Below, piece after piece: positions 44,614 through 52,868 of a stretch of DNA of 64,000 nucleotides. Both the position numbers and the translations under genes were made by a program. A model generated the notes under the pieces. That model ran no database searches. It had not been told where the DNA came from and saw only the letters and a list, made by a program, of their open reading frames with translations. This DNA comes from Paenibacillus sp. JDR-2 (lineage in GTDB: Bacteria; Bacillota; Bacilli; Paenibacillales; Paenibacillaceae). The DNA lies in contig NC_012914.1 in the NCBI RefSeq assembly GCF_000023585.1, positions 5,277,501-5,341,500 of the forward strand, written 5' to 3'. Each line of letters opens with the position of its first letter. The first letter of the stretch is position 1.

Positions 44614-44876
44614 TGGCCGGAAAACAATTAGCGTTATTGAGCATTTTCGGGAGAGTGGTATCTTTTTAAGCCCAACCGAATGGGAGACAGTTTGTAAAAC
44701 TCTGTATCACATTCGGTGGGGTTGCCTTCGGAAAATTCTGATTGGATTATTAAGCGGAAATTTCACTCAGGCAAAGGCGGACGCTCCGCTCTTAAAAGAG
44801 ATACCACAACTCCTTTCTGCTCAACGTTAATTTTTTTCTGACCGTACAGGACGCGTTAAGAAAGTCCTCTTTTTTT
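44586..44876. repeat. 291-bp imperfect palindromic element / structured leader candidate
   Basis: The ends are inverted copies: AAAAAAAGAGGACT at 44586-44599 and its complement at 44863-44876. Inverted similarity continues inward for about 85 bases, including GTGGTATCT..TTTTAAG (44655-44670) with CTTAAAAGAGATACCAC (44791-44807). Inside are three further stems: CCCAACCGAATG with CATTCGGTGGGG (44671-44720), TTGCCT with AGGCAA (44722-44774), and GCGGA-CGC-TCCGC (near 44777-44789). On the minus strand the last hairpin is followed by seven T and lies just before the mannosidase ribosome site. It fills almost the whole spacer. Confidence 0.65.
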
Positions 44877-44881
44877 GATTT

Positions 44882-46342
44882 TTATTGTTTGGTAATTTGT
44901 TCTGCTTTCTTTTGGGCGTCGTCCAGAATGGCTTTTACGTCGCCTTTGGTCATAAGCGATTTCACCACTGCGTCGCCCCATACTTGCCATACCTTGGAGT
45001 TGTCTTTCGCAAAGGTAGGAAGACCTTGGACATTGCCGTTCATCGCTTGGTAATGCAGGTACATTTCAGGATGCTTTTGCTGGTAGTCAGGTGCCTCAGC
45101 GATTTCTTTCAGAATCGGAGAACGAACGTTGGAGTCCGCAATCAGCTGCTGAATTTCCTTGCTGTACATCGCTTTGATATATTCGAATGCCGCGTCTTTG
45201 TTCTTCGCGTCTTTCGGTACCGAGTGGAAAGCTGCGCCAATCGTTACGTTGGCAGCCGCTCCGTTAGGCGACAGAGGAATTGGCGACATGCCGCATTCCA
45301 GGTTGTTGTCTTTACATTGCTGCACTTGCCAAGGTCCATCGATCAGATAAGCAATCTGGCCTTTGTTCCATGCATCGAAATACGTGCCTTCCGTATTGTT
45401 GACCATCAGTCCCGCCGGATGAGCCGCGTTCAGCTCGCGGAGCAAATTAACCGTCTCTACGTTTGCATCGGAGTTGAAGGTCGGTTGACCGTTTGCATCG
45501 GCATAAGAACCGCCGTTAATTCCGATAAGAGCACCGTAGCGCAGGTATCCGCCGAAGTTAGGACCAGCGTAAACGCCGCCGCCATAGAATTTTCCTTTTC
45601 CCGCTTCCGTTACTTTCTTCGCGTTGTCAGCCAGCTCTTGCCAGGATGTAACCGGCTTCTCCGGATCGATGCCGGCTTCTTTCACCAGCTTCTTATTCCA
45701 ATACAGGCTGCTTACGCCAGGCTGCGAAGCAAGACCGTAGATTTTGCCGTCGTATTCCATTGGCTTCCATGCAGCAGGCGATACATTCTCACGGATATCC
45801 GCAGCCATATCGTCCGGGAACGGCTCAAGCAGCCCTTGCTGCGCGAAGCCAGGCATTTGGGTTTCGCCTACGATAATATCCGGAACGTTTTTAGCAAGGA
45901 AACCTGCTGTTTCTTTCTGAATCAGCGGCTCGCCCCAGCCCCAGTCTTCGGTTTTAACGCTGATGTTTTTCTCATGCAGCTTGCCTGCGATAATTTTTTG
46001 GTAGAAAAGCGGGAATGCCTCTACCGGATTGCCCGGTGTATAAGTAACATCAATGCCGTTGCCTTTCAATTCCTTCTCTTTGGGTGCGAACAAATCGTCC
46101 AGCTTGCCTACCCCGATCCCAACGGCCCCTTCATTCAAAACCGTGATCGTTACCGGATCAGTGCCTGTCGTTGCGTCTGTGCTTTCTGTCGGTGAAGCTG
46201 AGGCGGATTCAGCCGGTGTCGCCGAATTTTGCGGCGAGTTGGTGGCTGTTGAAGTATTGCCGTTATTGTTGCCGCCGCAAGCTGATAATGAGACCGTTAA
46301 TAGCGCAGTTACAAGCAAGGATGTGATCTTTGTACTTTTCAC
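44882..46342 (-). CDS. ABC sugar transporter solute-binding lipoprotein
   Basis: The 486-residue product has a lipoprotein signal with lipobox LSAC (Cys22) and an Asn/Thr/Ser/Ala-rich tether to about residue 62. A family 1 solute-binding domain follows (VTITVLNEGAVGIG, PDIIVGETQMPGFAQQGLLEPFP, GKIYGLASQPGVSSLYWNKKLVKEAGIDPEKPVTSWQELADNAKKV, KGQIAYLIDGPWQVQQ). It starts with GTG after a GGAGGGG site. It has its own predicted promoter and operator (46384-46427) and belongs with the two permeases upstream. The ligand is presumably a mannose-containing oligosaccharide, inferred from the downstream mannosidase. Confidence 0.93.
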   Translation of the reverse strand: MKSTKITSLLVTALLTVSLSACGGNNNGNTSTATNSPQNSATPAESASASPTESTDATTGTDPVTITVLNEGAVGIGVGKLDDLFAPKEKELKGNGIDVTYTPGNPVEAFPLFYQKIIAGKLHEKNISVKTEDWGWGEPLIQKETAGFLAKNVPDIIVGETQMPGFAQQGLLEPFPDDMAADIRENVSPAAWKPMEYDGKIYGLASQPGVSSLYWNKKLVKEAGIDPEKPVTSWQELADNAKKVTEAGKGKFYGGGVYAGPNFGGYLRYGALIGINGGSYADANGQPTFNSDANVETVNLLRELNAAHPAGLMVNNTEGTYFDAWNKGQIAYLIDGPWQVQQCKDNNLECGMSPIPLSPNGAAANVTIGAAFHSVPKDAKNKDAAFEYIKAMYSKEIQQLIADSNVRSPILKEIAEAPDYQQKHPEMYLHYQAMNGNVQGLPTFAKDNSKVWQVWGDAVVKSLMTKGDVKAILDDAQKKAEQITKQ

Positions 46343-46383
46343 ATTGAACCCCTCCAGATTAGGATAACTGACTTCTTGAGTTT

Positions 46384-46427
46384 AATATATCATGACTATT
46401 TGTTATATTCAATATGTTATAACAATA
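46384..46427 (-). promoter_or_regulatory. Promoter with two operator copies upstream of the lipoprotein gene
   Basis: Minus strand: -35 TTGAAT (46407-46412), 17-base spacer, -10 TATATT (46384-46389). Operator ATTTGTTATATTCAAT (46398-46413, plus-strand reading) lies in the spacer, and a second, ATATGTTATAACAATA (46412-46427), abuts it. Confidence 0.65.
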
Positions 46428-46433
46428 TTTCTC

Positions 46434-47357
46434 TTAACCCTTTATACCGGTATTGGCGAGACCCTGCACGATGTACTTCTGGAAGAAGAAGAAAATAAGA
46501 AGCGCGGGAACCGTCATGCCTAGACCAAGCGTAATAATAAGCGGCCAGTTCGGAATCGCCCCCGGGCTCACGGCAGCCGAGGACAGCCTTGTTATCGCGG
46601 CAGGCAGCGTCTGCAGCTTATCCGAAGATGTATAGAAGAACGGCGTGGCAAAATCATTCCAGGTAGCCAGCGCTGTCGTAATCGCGATAAACGCCATAAT
46701 CGGGAGCTGCAGCGGCAGCATGATTTGGAAGATAATGCGCATGGTGCCCGCACCGTCCACTTTAGCCGCTTCGTCAAGTTCAAACGGTATTTTCTCAATG
46801 GACTGCTTAACGAGGAATGCCCCCATAATATTCAAGCTTGGTCCGCCGATGAAGTACACCCACCATGTGTCGAGAATCCCGGAGCCTCCCGTGAAAATAT
46901 GGTTGCCCCCGGCAAACGGAAACCGTGCAAATTCCAGATAAGTCGGAATGAGGGCGATCGTTCCCGGAATCATTTGCGTCCCCAGCAGGACAAGGAAAAG
47001 CTGATCCTTCCCTTTGAAGCGCAGCCTTGCGAACACGTACCCGGCCAGCAAAGAAGTCAGAAGTGCCCAGAAGGTGTTGTAAATCGTGCGGTAGCCGGAG
47101 TTAATGAAATATTTCTGTATGCCTGCATCGGTGGAGCCGTAAAACAGAACGGTAAAGTTATGAAGGGTTGGCGATTTCGCAATCGGGAGCAACCCGATGA
47201 TGGAGCTTGTGAACTCGTCTTTCGTGAAGAAGCCGGCCAGAACCATAAAGACCAAAGGATATAACAGGACAAGTCCGATGCCAAGCAGAACCAGATGGGC
47301 AAACAGATTGCCCGGCTTCAATTGAAACGCCAGCTTTTTGGATAAGGATTCTCTCAT
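46434..47357 (-). CDS. Carbohydrate ABC transporter permease (MalG type)
   Basis: The 307-residue product has six membrane helices. The MalG-type coupling loop is LDEAAKVDGAGTMRIIFQIMLPLQLPIMA and the C-terminus is FFFQKYIVQGLANTGIKG. It overlaps the upstream permease gene by 4 bases, and the pair forms the channel of the importer served by the lipoprotein at 44882. No ATPase gene is nearby. Confidence 0.94.
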   Translation of the reverse strand: MRESLSKKLAFQLKPGNLFAHLVLLGIGLVLLYPLVFMVLAGFFTKDEFTSSIIGLLPIAKSPTLHNFTVLFYGSTDAGIQKYFINSGYRTIYNTFWALLTSLLAGYVFARLRFKGKDQLFLVLLGTQMIPGTIALIPTYLEFARFPFAGGNHIFTGGSGILDTWWVYFIGGPSLNIMGAFLVKQSIEKIPFELDEAAKVDGAGTMRIIFQIMLPLQLPIMAFIAITTALATWNDFATPFFYTSSDKLQTLPAAITRLSSAAVSPGAIPNWPLIITLGLGMTVPALLIFFFFQKYIVQGLANTGIKG

Positions 47358-48352
47358 GCTTTAGGACCTCCTTTAACTCCTTTAATCTTGATCGTTGAGC
47401 TTCTGTCCGAATTCGTCGACCAGCGGTAATAAGCGATGGTAACCAAGAAGACGATAACCGCCATAATAAGCGAGGAAGCTCCCGCCATGCCGAGGTTGAA
47501 GTCCCAGAACGCGTCGCGGTAGATGCGGAACACAAGCACTTCCGTTTTTCCGTATGGACCGCCGCCCGTCATGAACAGCACCTGCTCATAGATCTGAATC
47601 GCGCCAATCAAGCTTGTAATGACAATGTAAGTTGCAATCGGCTTCAAGCCTGGTAGCGTCACGTTCCAAAGCTTGCCCCAGCGTCCCGCTCCGTCGATCT
47701 CCGCCGCTTCGTACAAGGAAACGTCAACGGACTGCAGACCTGCAAGCCAGATCAGCGCCGCGCCCCCTACGCCTTTCCACACGGAGTAAACGACGATCCA
47801 GAACACGCCCCAGAAGACGGAATATTGCCACACGATTGGTTCCTTGCCGATCGATTTCAGAAAGTTATTAATAACGCCATTGTTAGTATCGAGGAGGAGA
47901 TTAAAAATCTGCGTTGTCGCAACCGTTGACGTAACCGCCGGAATGTACCAGATGGACCGGTAGATCCCTTTGCCGAAAAGCGGCATATTCATCAGCAGAG
48001 CTGCCCCAAAGCCGGCAATCAGGGTAATTGCGGTAACAAGTCCCCCAAGCCAGATCGATCTCCATAAGGCTTCGTAGTAAAGCGGATCGTGGAAAAATCG
48101 AACGTAGTTGTCAAACCAGACAAACTTCGGATTGGCCGCAATGCCGATCCAGTCAAAAAATCCAAGGAAAAAACCAAATAGCGTCGGGAACCCCGACAAG
48201 ACAAGCCACCACAGAATCATTGGACTCAAGATGGCCGTCGCGATTAATGCATCTTTGTGTCTGACAGCAAACTTTTTGAGAGAGGATTTTGTTGATGCGT
48301 TTTGGACTGGCAGATGCAAAGATGCGGTTTCTACAACTTTCCTGTCGTTCAT
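47354..48352 (-). CDS. Carbohydrate ABC transporter permease (MalF/UgpA type)
   Basis: The 332-residue product has six membrane helices. It contains the coupling loop YEAAEIDGAGRWGKLWNVTLPGLKPIATY and WYIPAVTSTVATTQIFNLLLD. The ATG at 48352 is preferred because GGAGGAAG lies at proper distance; the ATG six bases upstream is too close to it. It is the first gene of the transporter operon, and its promoter carries the operator in its spacer. Confidence 0.94.
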   Translation of the reverse strand: MNDRKVVETASLHLPVQNASTKSSLKKFAVRHKDALIATAILSPMILWWLVLSGFPTLFGFFLGFFDWIGIAANPKFVWFDNYVRFFHDPLYYEALWRSIWLGGLVTAITLIAGFGAALLMNMPLFGKGIYRSIWYIPAVTSTVATTQIFNLLLDTNNGVINNFLKSIGKEPIVWQYSVFWGVFWIVVYSVWKGVGGAALIWLAGLQSVDVSLYEAAEIDGAGRWGKLWNVTLPGLKPIATYIVITSLIGAIQIYEQVLFMTGGGPYGKTEVLVFRIYRDAFWDFNLGMAGASSLIMAVIVFLVTIAYYRWSTNSDRSSTIKIKGVKGGPKA

Positions 48353-48414
48353 AATCATCTTCCTCCTTGCTTGTTTTAGACTTTCTCAAATGCTATAAAA
48401 CCCCTATAAAATTA

Positions 48415-48442
48415 ATTATATTTGTTATATCAAATTAGTCAA
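48415..48442 (-). promoter_or_regulatory. Permease operon promoter with operator in the spacer
   Basis: Minus strand: -35 TTGACT (48437-48442), 16-base spacer, -10 TATAAT (48415-48420). The spacer is the operator, plus-strand ATTTGTTATATCAAAT (48420-48435), a 15 of 16 match to the palindrome ATTTGTTATAACAAAT. Confidence 0.75.
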
Positions 48443-48444
48443 AT

Positions 48445-48492
48445 AAAAAAAGAAAACCCGACGCCCTTAGGATGCAAGGGAATCGGGTTTTC
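48445..48492 (-). terminator. Terminator of the repressor gene
   Basis: Minus strand: GAAAACCCGA..TCGGGTTTTC followed by seven T. Confidence 0.85.
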
Positions 48493-48517
48493 TCGTATGT
48501 TTTGCCTGTATGGCGGC

Positions 48518-49651
48518 TTATGCTTTCGCTTTTGCCGTTGTTTTGCGTTCAATCAGAGTCGGCTTCAAGATTTTCTTCTCGAATTTGACCGGCTGCTTGC
48601 CTTTATTCTCGATGACTTGCAGCAGCAGCTGAACCGCTTCGGCCCCCATTTGATATTCCGACTGGTCGATATGCGTCAACAGGCTGAACTCCTCGAGCAG
48701 CGGCGTCGGGTTATCGAAAGTTACGATGGAGATATCCTCCGGAACGCGAAGGCCAACCTCCTTGGCAATCGATAAGATCTGAACGCCAAGCGAGCAGTTA
48801 AGCGCGATATAAGCGGTCGCCATCTGATTTTTCACGAAGCGGTAGAATGGATGCTCGGCACTCATGCCGCCGCCGTTAATATGAATGTCATTCAGAATGA
48901 GCGACGGATTAATCAACGCTTCCTTCTGTTTCATGGCTTCCTGATAGCCTTGAATCCGTTCGTCTACCGATACCGTCATAAGCGGCGAATCGGAGCAGAT
49001 CGCAATATTGCGGTGTCCCAGCTCCCACAAATGATCAACCGCCAGCATCGTGGCCAGCGCGCTGTCCGATGCGACAACGTTTGTCTCCACGCCCGGCAGG
49101 TACCGGTCAATCAGGACAAACGGATAATTCTGCATTTTGAGCGCGATAATCTCTTCGTTATAGACCTCGGCGTCGACCGGGAAAATAATAAGTCCGTCAA
49201 CGGTGTTCTTCATCTCCCGGATAACTTCCTTCTCTTTCTCCTTGGAGTTGTTGGTCAGCATAATAACAAGCGAATAACCTTTGGCCTTAAGGCCGTCCGT
49301 TATCCCTGCTATTAAACGGATGGCGAAATAGTCGCCAAGCACGGGGAACACAAGACCAATCTTCACCTTAGGTCCCGCCTGCTCTCCGCGCGTCTCGCTC
49401 ATCGGGCTGACTGCCATTTGTTTCTCCGGAATGCCTTTGACGAAGCTGCCTCTTCCCGGAATCCTGTAGATCCATCCGTCCTTCGCCAGCTCGGCAAGTG
49501 CATTCACAACCGTAATCCGACTGACGTCGAATTCGTCCATCAGATCTTTTTCCGTCGGGATTTTATCGTCCTCTACGAGCTCCCTGGAGATGATCAGATC
49601 TTTGAAATGATTCTGTATTTTAATATACAGAGGCTCTCTATCTTGACTCAC
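48518..49651 (-). CDS. GntR-type HTH / LacI-type sensor transcriptional repressor (AraR-like layout)
   Basis: The 377-residue product joins a GntR winged helix (LYIKIQNHFKDLIISRELVEDDKIPTEKDLMDEFDVSRITVVNALAELAKDGWIYRIPGRGSFV) to a periplasmic-binding-like sensor domain (VKIGLVFPVLGDYFAIRLIAGI, PFVLIDRYLPG, GHRNIAICSDS, ISIVTFDNPTPLLEEFSLLTHIDQ). B. subtilis AraR has the same layout and binds ATTTGTnnnnACAAAT-type sites. Here very similar palindromes overlap its own promoter and those of the permeases, the lipoprotein and the DUF4965 gene, so it is the likely repressor of this glycan regulon. Confidence 0.93.
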   Translation of the reverse strand: MSQDREPLYIKIQNHFKDLIISRELVEDDKIPTEKDLMDEFDVSRITVVNALAELAKDGWIYRIPGRGSFVKGIPEKQMAVSPMSETRGEQAGPKVKIGLVFPVLGDYFAIRLIAGITDGLKAKGYSLVIMLTNNSKEKEKEVIREMKNTVDGLIIFPVDAEVYNEEIIALKMQNYPFVLIDRYLPGVETNVVASDSALATMLAVDHLWELGHRNIAICSDSPLMTVSVDERIQGYQEAMKQKEALINPSLILNDIHINGGGMSAEHPFYRFVKNQMATAYIALNCSLGVQILSIAKEVGLRVPEDISIVTFDNPTPLLEEFSLLTHIDQSEYQMGAEAVQLLLQVIENKGKQPVKFEKKILKPTLIERKTTAKAKA

Positions 49652-49680
49652 GCGTAATCCTCCTATCCGGACCGCAATTC

Positions 49681-49721
49681 ATAGGTTATAACAAATATAC
49701 CATATTCGGGTTTATTAACAA
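49681..49721 (-). promoter_or_regulatory. Repressor gene promoter with operator
   Basis: Minus strand: -35 TTGTTA (49716-49721), 16-base spacer, -10 TATATT (49694-49699). Operator ATAGGTTATAACAAAT (49681-49696, plus-strand reading) overlaps the -10, consistent with autorepression. Confidence 0.65.
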
Positions 49722-49765
49722 AATAGTTATTTAAACAATTGTCTATTTTCTTGTATAGAGCAAAA

Positions 49766-49792
49766 CAAGGGCGCACTTCACATGCGCCCCTG
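49766..49792 (-). terminator. Terminator of the DUF4965 gene
   Basis: Minus strand: GGGCGCATG..AGTGCGCCC hairpin followed by TTGTTTTG, about 20 bases after the stop codon. Confidence 0.65.
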
Positions 49793-49812
49793 TCCGTCAC
49801 AGGAAATTATAT

Positions 49813-51852
49813 TTACTTTCCTCCGTTGACGGAAGAAACCGCTTGGAATGCCCTCATAACGCCTTTGTCCTTCAGCACCTTCATGAAGATGCCGCCAACG
49901 ACTGACCGGTGCTGGAAGTTCAATTGACGCGCCGTCAACGTATCCGTCCAGTCCGAGAATTGAACGCGGTCAGCCGTTTCGTTCAGCATGTCCCAGATCG
50001 GGCTTACCAGCTCTTCGAAATCGTTCTGGTTATCCGACAGCGCGGCCGACCAGACGAGCCAGTCGTTCTTCGTATAAGTAGCGCGATTGTCGAGCGGCGT
50101 GCCGTAATCGTTTTTCATCTTTTTGTACCAGCTGATCTCTTTGTCGATCATCTCTTTGGAGAACAAGTCCGTGCCAAACAGCACATCCCAGATCAGGTTA
50201 TATTTGAGGCTCCAAGTACCTTCCGAGCCAAAAGCCAGCTTCGTATGGTCGCCGTCCGCCGCAAGCACTTCCCATTGCTCAGCCATTTCTTTGGCTTTGG
50301 CCATGTAACGGGCAGCTGTTTCGTTATCGCCTTGCAGCTTCTTCAGGATCGAATAGCTTGCTACGCCCATAACCGCCTTTACGGACAGGTTCGCGTTGCG
50401 AGCAAGGTGACCGGCAAAATCATCCGTGCACAGCTGGTTCTCGGGATCAAGACCAAACTCCGTCAAATAATCGGCCCATTCGCCGAAAATGTCCATATGG
50501 CTGAACAAGTAATTCCGGTTGCCGCCGGCAAGCGCGCAGGACGCCGCCATTGCGAGCATATTGCCGCATTCCTCTACCGGCATTTGTCCGTCACGATCAT
50601 TCTCGCCGTACACTTGGCCGTTGCCGATTGGATATTGGCCGATATCATGCGGGGCAAACTCGAATGTCCATGCATCCGTCTTCGCATATTTCACAATCGG
50701 GCGAATCATGCCTTCAACCAGCTCGGGCGCATACAGCAGGAACATTGGAACGGAAGGATAGCTGACGTCCACCGTAGCCATACAGCCGTTGCTGTAGCAT
50801 TCCTTGGACAGGAACAGGATCTCGCCTTCCGTATCCAATACAAGCTTATGCGCAGCGATAGCCTGGCGGTAGGATAACGCCAGAAGATCCGCATAACGGC
50901 TTCCGCCGGATTTTTCGCCTTCGGCAATGATTTGCTTATCAAATGCAGCGCAGCGCTCGAGCAGGCTCTCGTATTCCGAGAATGCGGCCGCAATCATTTC
51001 CTGCGTGCTTTGTCCGTTTCGTTTCCAATAAGCCTGCAGCTTCTCGCCGAAATATTCAACCGCAATCACATCGTCGTAAGCGAGCACGGCCAGGCGTTTC
51101 TCCGTTACGGAGCCTACGCTGCCGATATTGTAGACTAGCGCCATAACCGGCTGTACGTCTGCAACAACCTGAGCTTCCGTCTGTGCTGGGGATTCGGCCA
51201 ATTTCTCGTTGCGAACAAAGTTTTTACGAATATGTGCAGGAGCTATATAGCCGCTCACCTGATCGGATTTTTCCGCGTTCAGGTAGAAATAACCCCAGTC
51301 AATGCGGTGGTCGTCGCCGGAACGGTTCACGGGCTCTTGCGTCTCATGAGCGATCTGCAGCGAGATCAGTCCGTCCGTTTCCTGCTTCTTACTGATAACG
51401 GCTTGCTTCGATTGATCCACGCACCATTCGCCGGTAACGTCGAAGTAGATCTGCACGTCATGCTCCTCGCCGTCGGTCGAGCGCACTTCGAAGGCTACGT
51501 AAGAAGCCGGTCTCGACAGCACGTCCAGGTCATTCAGAAGCAGCGGAGAAGTAAACCGGACCGTCAATTCGATTCCTGCCGATTGGAACGTGTAAACGGT
51601 GCTGAGCGGAGATACGGATACGCTCTTTTGCTCCATCGCCTGCGGTTCCGTGTAATATCGCTCGGCGTTAGGCTCAACCAGCCCTGCAAACCGCTCTATC
51701 ATTCCGTCAATTCGGATCAGGCCGGTCATGGCATGCCGTTGCCCCGTCCAATGGCGGGTATAGTCATCCGTAAGACGGTCCGCTTGGGACCATACACTGA
51801 AATAAGGATCTACCGTTACGAGAGGGACTGCAGGAGGACGAATTGCGCTCAT
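49813..51852 (-). CDS. Glutaminase A-like DUF4965/DUF5127 six-hairpin protein
   Basis: The 679-residue product begins IRPPAVPLVTVDPYFSVWSQADRLTDDYTRHWTGQ, the DUF5127 opening of the glutaminase GtaA-like group. It continues with LALSYRQAIAAHKLV, SKECYSNGCMATVDVSYPSVPMFLLY, FAPHDIGQYPIGNGQ, MPVEECGNMLAMA and DWTDTLTARQLNFQHRSVVGGIFMK. The last two are typical of the alpha/alpha toroid half (DUF4965/DUF1793). Family members are often called glutaminases but resemble glycosidases and occur in glycan loci. There is no signal peptide. It has its own promoter and operator of the local regulon. Confidence 0.9.
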   Translation of the reverse strand: MSAIRPPAVPLVTVDPYFSVWSQADRLTDDYTRHWTGQRHAMTGLIRIDGMIERFAGLVEPNAERYYTEPQAMEQKSVSVSPLSTVYTFQSAGIELTVRFTSPLLLNDLDVLSRPASYVAFEVRSTDGEEHDVQIYFDVTGEWCVDQSKQAVISKKQETDGLISLQIAHETQEPVNRSGDDHRIDWGYFYLNAEKSDQVSGYIAPAHIRKNFVRNEKLAESPAQTEAQVVADVQPVMALVYNIGSVGSVTEKRLAVLAYDDVIAVEYFGEKLQAYWKRNGQSTQEMIAAAFSEYESLLERCAAFDKQIIAEGEKSGGSRYADLLALSYRQAIAAHKLVLDTEGEILFLSKECYSNGCMATVDVSYPSVPMFLLYAPELVEGMIRPIVKYAKTDAWTFEFAPHDIGQYPIGNGQVYGENDRDGQMPVEECGNMLAMAASCALAGGNRNYLFSHMDIFGEWADYLTEFGLDPENQLCTDDFAGHLARNANLSVKAVMGVASYSILKKLQGDNETAARYMAKAKEMAEQWEVLAADGDHTKLAFGSEGTWSLKYNLIWDVLFGTDLFSKEMIDKEISWYKKMKNDYGTPLDNRATYTKNDWLVWSAALSDNQNDFEELVSPIWDMLNETADRVQFSDWTDTLTARQLNFQHRSVVGGIFMKVLKDKGVMRAFQAVSSVNGGK

Positions 51853-51878
51853 GAAAACAACTCCTTTATCATATTAAC

Positions 51879-51926
51879 ATTTGTTATAATGGATATATTA
51901 TAATGCTATATTAAATTTTATGTCAA
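51879..51926 (-). promoter_or_regulatory. DUF4965 gene promoter with operator
   Basis: Minus strand: -35 TTGACA (51921-51926), 18-base spacer, -10 TATAAT (51897-51902). Operator ATTTGTTATAATGGAT (51879-51894, plus-strand reading) lies over the expected transcription start. Confidence 0.7.
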
Positions 51927-52039
51927 TGAGTAAAACGGGCGATGTACAGGTTTTTCTCTCCGGTGGTCGTACACACAATCCAAATTCAAGCTTGGTTCAT
52001 ATTCATACCTTAACACTAAGAATGAAAAGGACTGTGATT

Positions 52040-52765
52040 ATGCGCAATCTAGCAGCTGAGATGTATTTGGAATTATTGAAGAAAACGATTCTATTCGAAA
52101 TCTGGCTGGAGCATGAGCCAGGCGCCACGAAGGAGAACCGCCTTCAAGGCCTCGATTGGCCCATTATTGCACATAGCATGATCGGCCGGATCCGGATGAA
52201 CAACCTCCATATGTTAATGAATGACGTCATCGCCAACAACGTTCAGGGAGACTTTATTGAAACAGGCGTATGGCGCGGCGGAGCATGTATCTTTATGGCG
52301 GGCTATTTGAAAGCGCATGGCGTAAGGAAGCGTAAGGTCCTTGTAGCCGATTCCTTCGAAGGGCTGCCGAAGCCGGACCCGCAATATCCGATCGACGCAA
52401 CCTCCAAATTCCACGAGCAGGACTTTCTGCGCGTTTCCTTGCCGGAAGTGCAGGGGAATTTTAAGAAATATGATTTGCTGGACGACAGCGTTGTCTTCCT
52501 GAAGGGCTGGTTCAAGGACACGCTTCCTACGGCGCCAACGGAGAAAATCGCGATTGCCCGCCTCGACGGCGACATGTACTCCTCTACGATGGACGCGCTG
52601 AACAATCTGTATCCAAAAGTATCCTTAGGCGGCTATGTCATCATTGACGACTACTCCATCGGCTATTGCGCCGCAGCCGTACATGATTTCCGCGCTGCTC
52701 ATAACATCACGGACCCGCTCGTGACTATCGATATTACAGGCGTGTATTGGAAAAAGACGAAGTAA
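52040..52765 (+). CDS. TylF/MycF-type O-methyltransferase
   Basis: The 241-residue product matches the macrocin O-methyltransferase family. It has the SAM-binding region GDFIETGVWRGGACIFMAGYLKA (about 70-92), then VADSFEGLPKPD and the metal-binding region IARLDGDMYSSTMDALNNLYPKVSLGGYVIIDDYSI. Such enzymes methylate sugar or other hydroxyls in secondary metabolism and glycan modification. No biosynthetic cluster is adjacent, so the substrate is unknown. The ATG at 52040 has an AAAGGA site eight bases upstream; earlier in-frame starts have none. Confidence 0.9.
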   Translation: MRNLAAEMYLELLKKTILFEIWLEHEPGATKENRLQGLDWPIIAHSMIGRIRMNNLHMLMNDVIANNVQGDFIETGVWRGGACIFMAGYLKAHGVRKRKVLVADSFEGLPKPDPQYPIDATSKFHEQDFLRVSLPEVQGNFKKYDLLDDSVVFLKGWFKDTLPTAPTEKIAIARLDGDMYSSTMDALNNLYPKVSLGGYVIIDDYSIGYCAAAVHDFRAAHNITDPLVTIDITGVYWKKTK

Positions 52766-52780
52766 GCTTGAAGAGATAAG

Positions 52781-52805
52781 AAGGAGCAACCGGTGGTTGC
52801 TCCTT
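52781..52805 (+). terminator. Terminator of the O-methyltransferase gene
   Basis: AAGGAGCAAC-CGGTG-GTTGCTCCTT, a perfect 10-bp stem. The T-run is short. Confidence 0.6.
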
Positions 52806-52868
52806 TGACGATGCCGCACATCGTTAAGCCTTCCATCAACACTCGTTCGACGACGAAGCAACGAGGCC

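Noticed and set aside
44801..44818. Mini-gene after AAGGAG on the minus strand inside the 291-bp palindrome (TTG plus four codons)
   Set aside because: A five-codon frame after a chance Shine-Dalgarno-like sequence cannot be supported. The same bases are explained as one arm of the palindrome.
48353..48358. ATG at 48358 as start of the first permease
   Set aside because: It is too close to the GGAGGAAG site; the ATG at 48352 has correct spacing.
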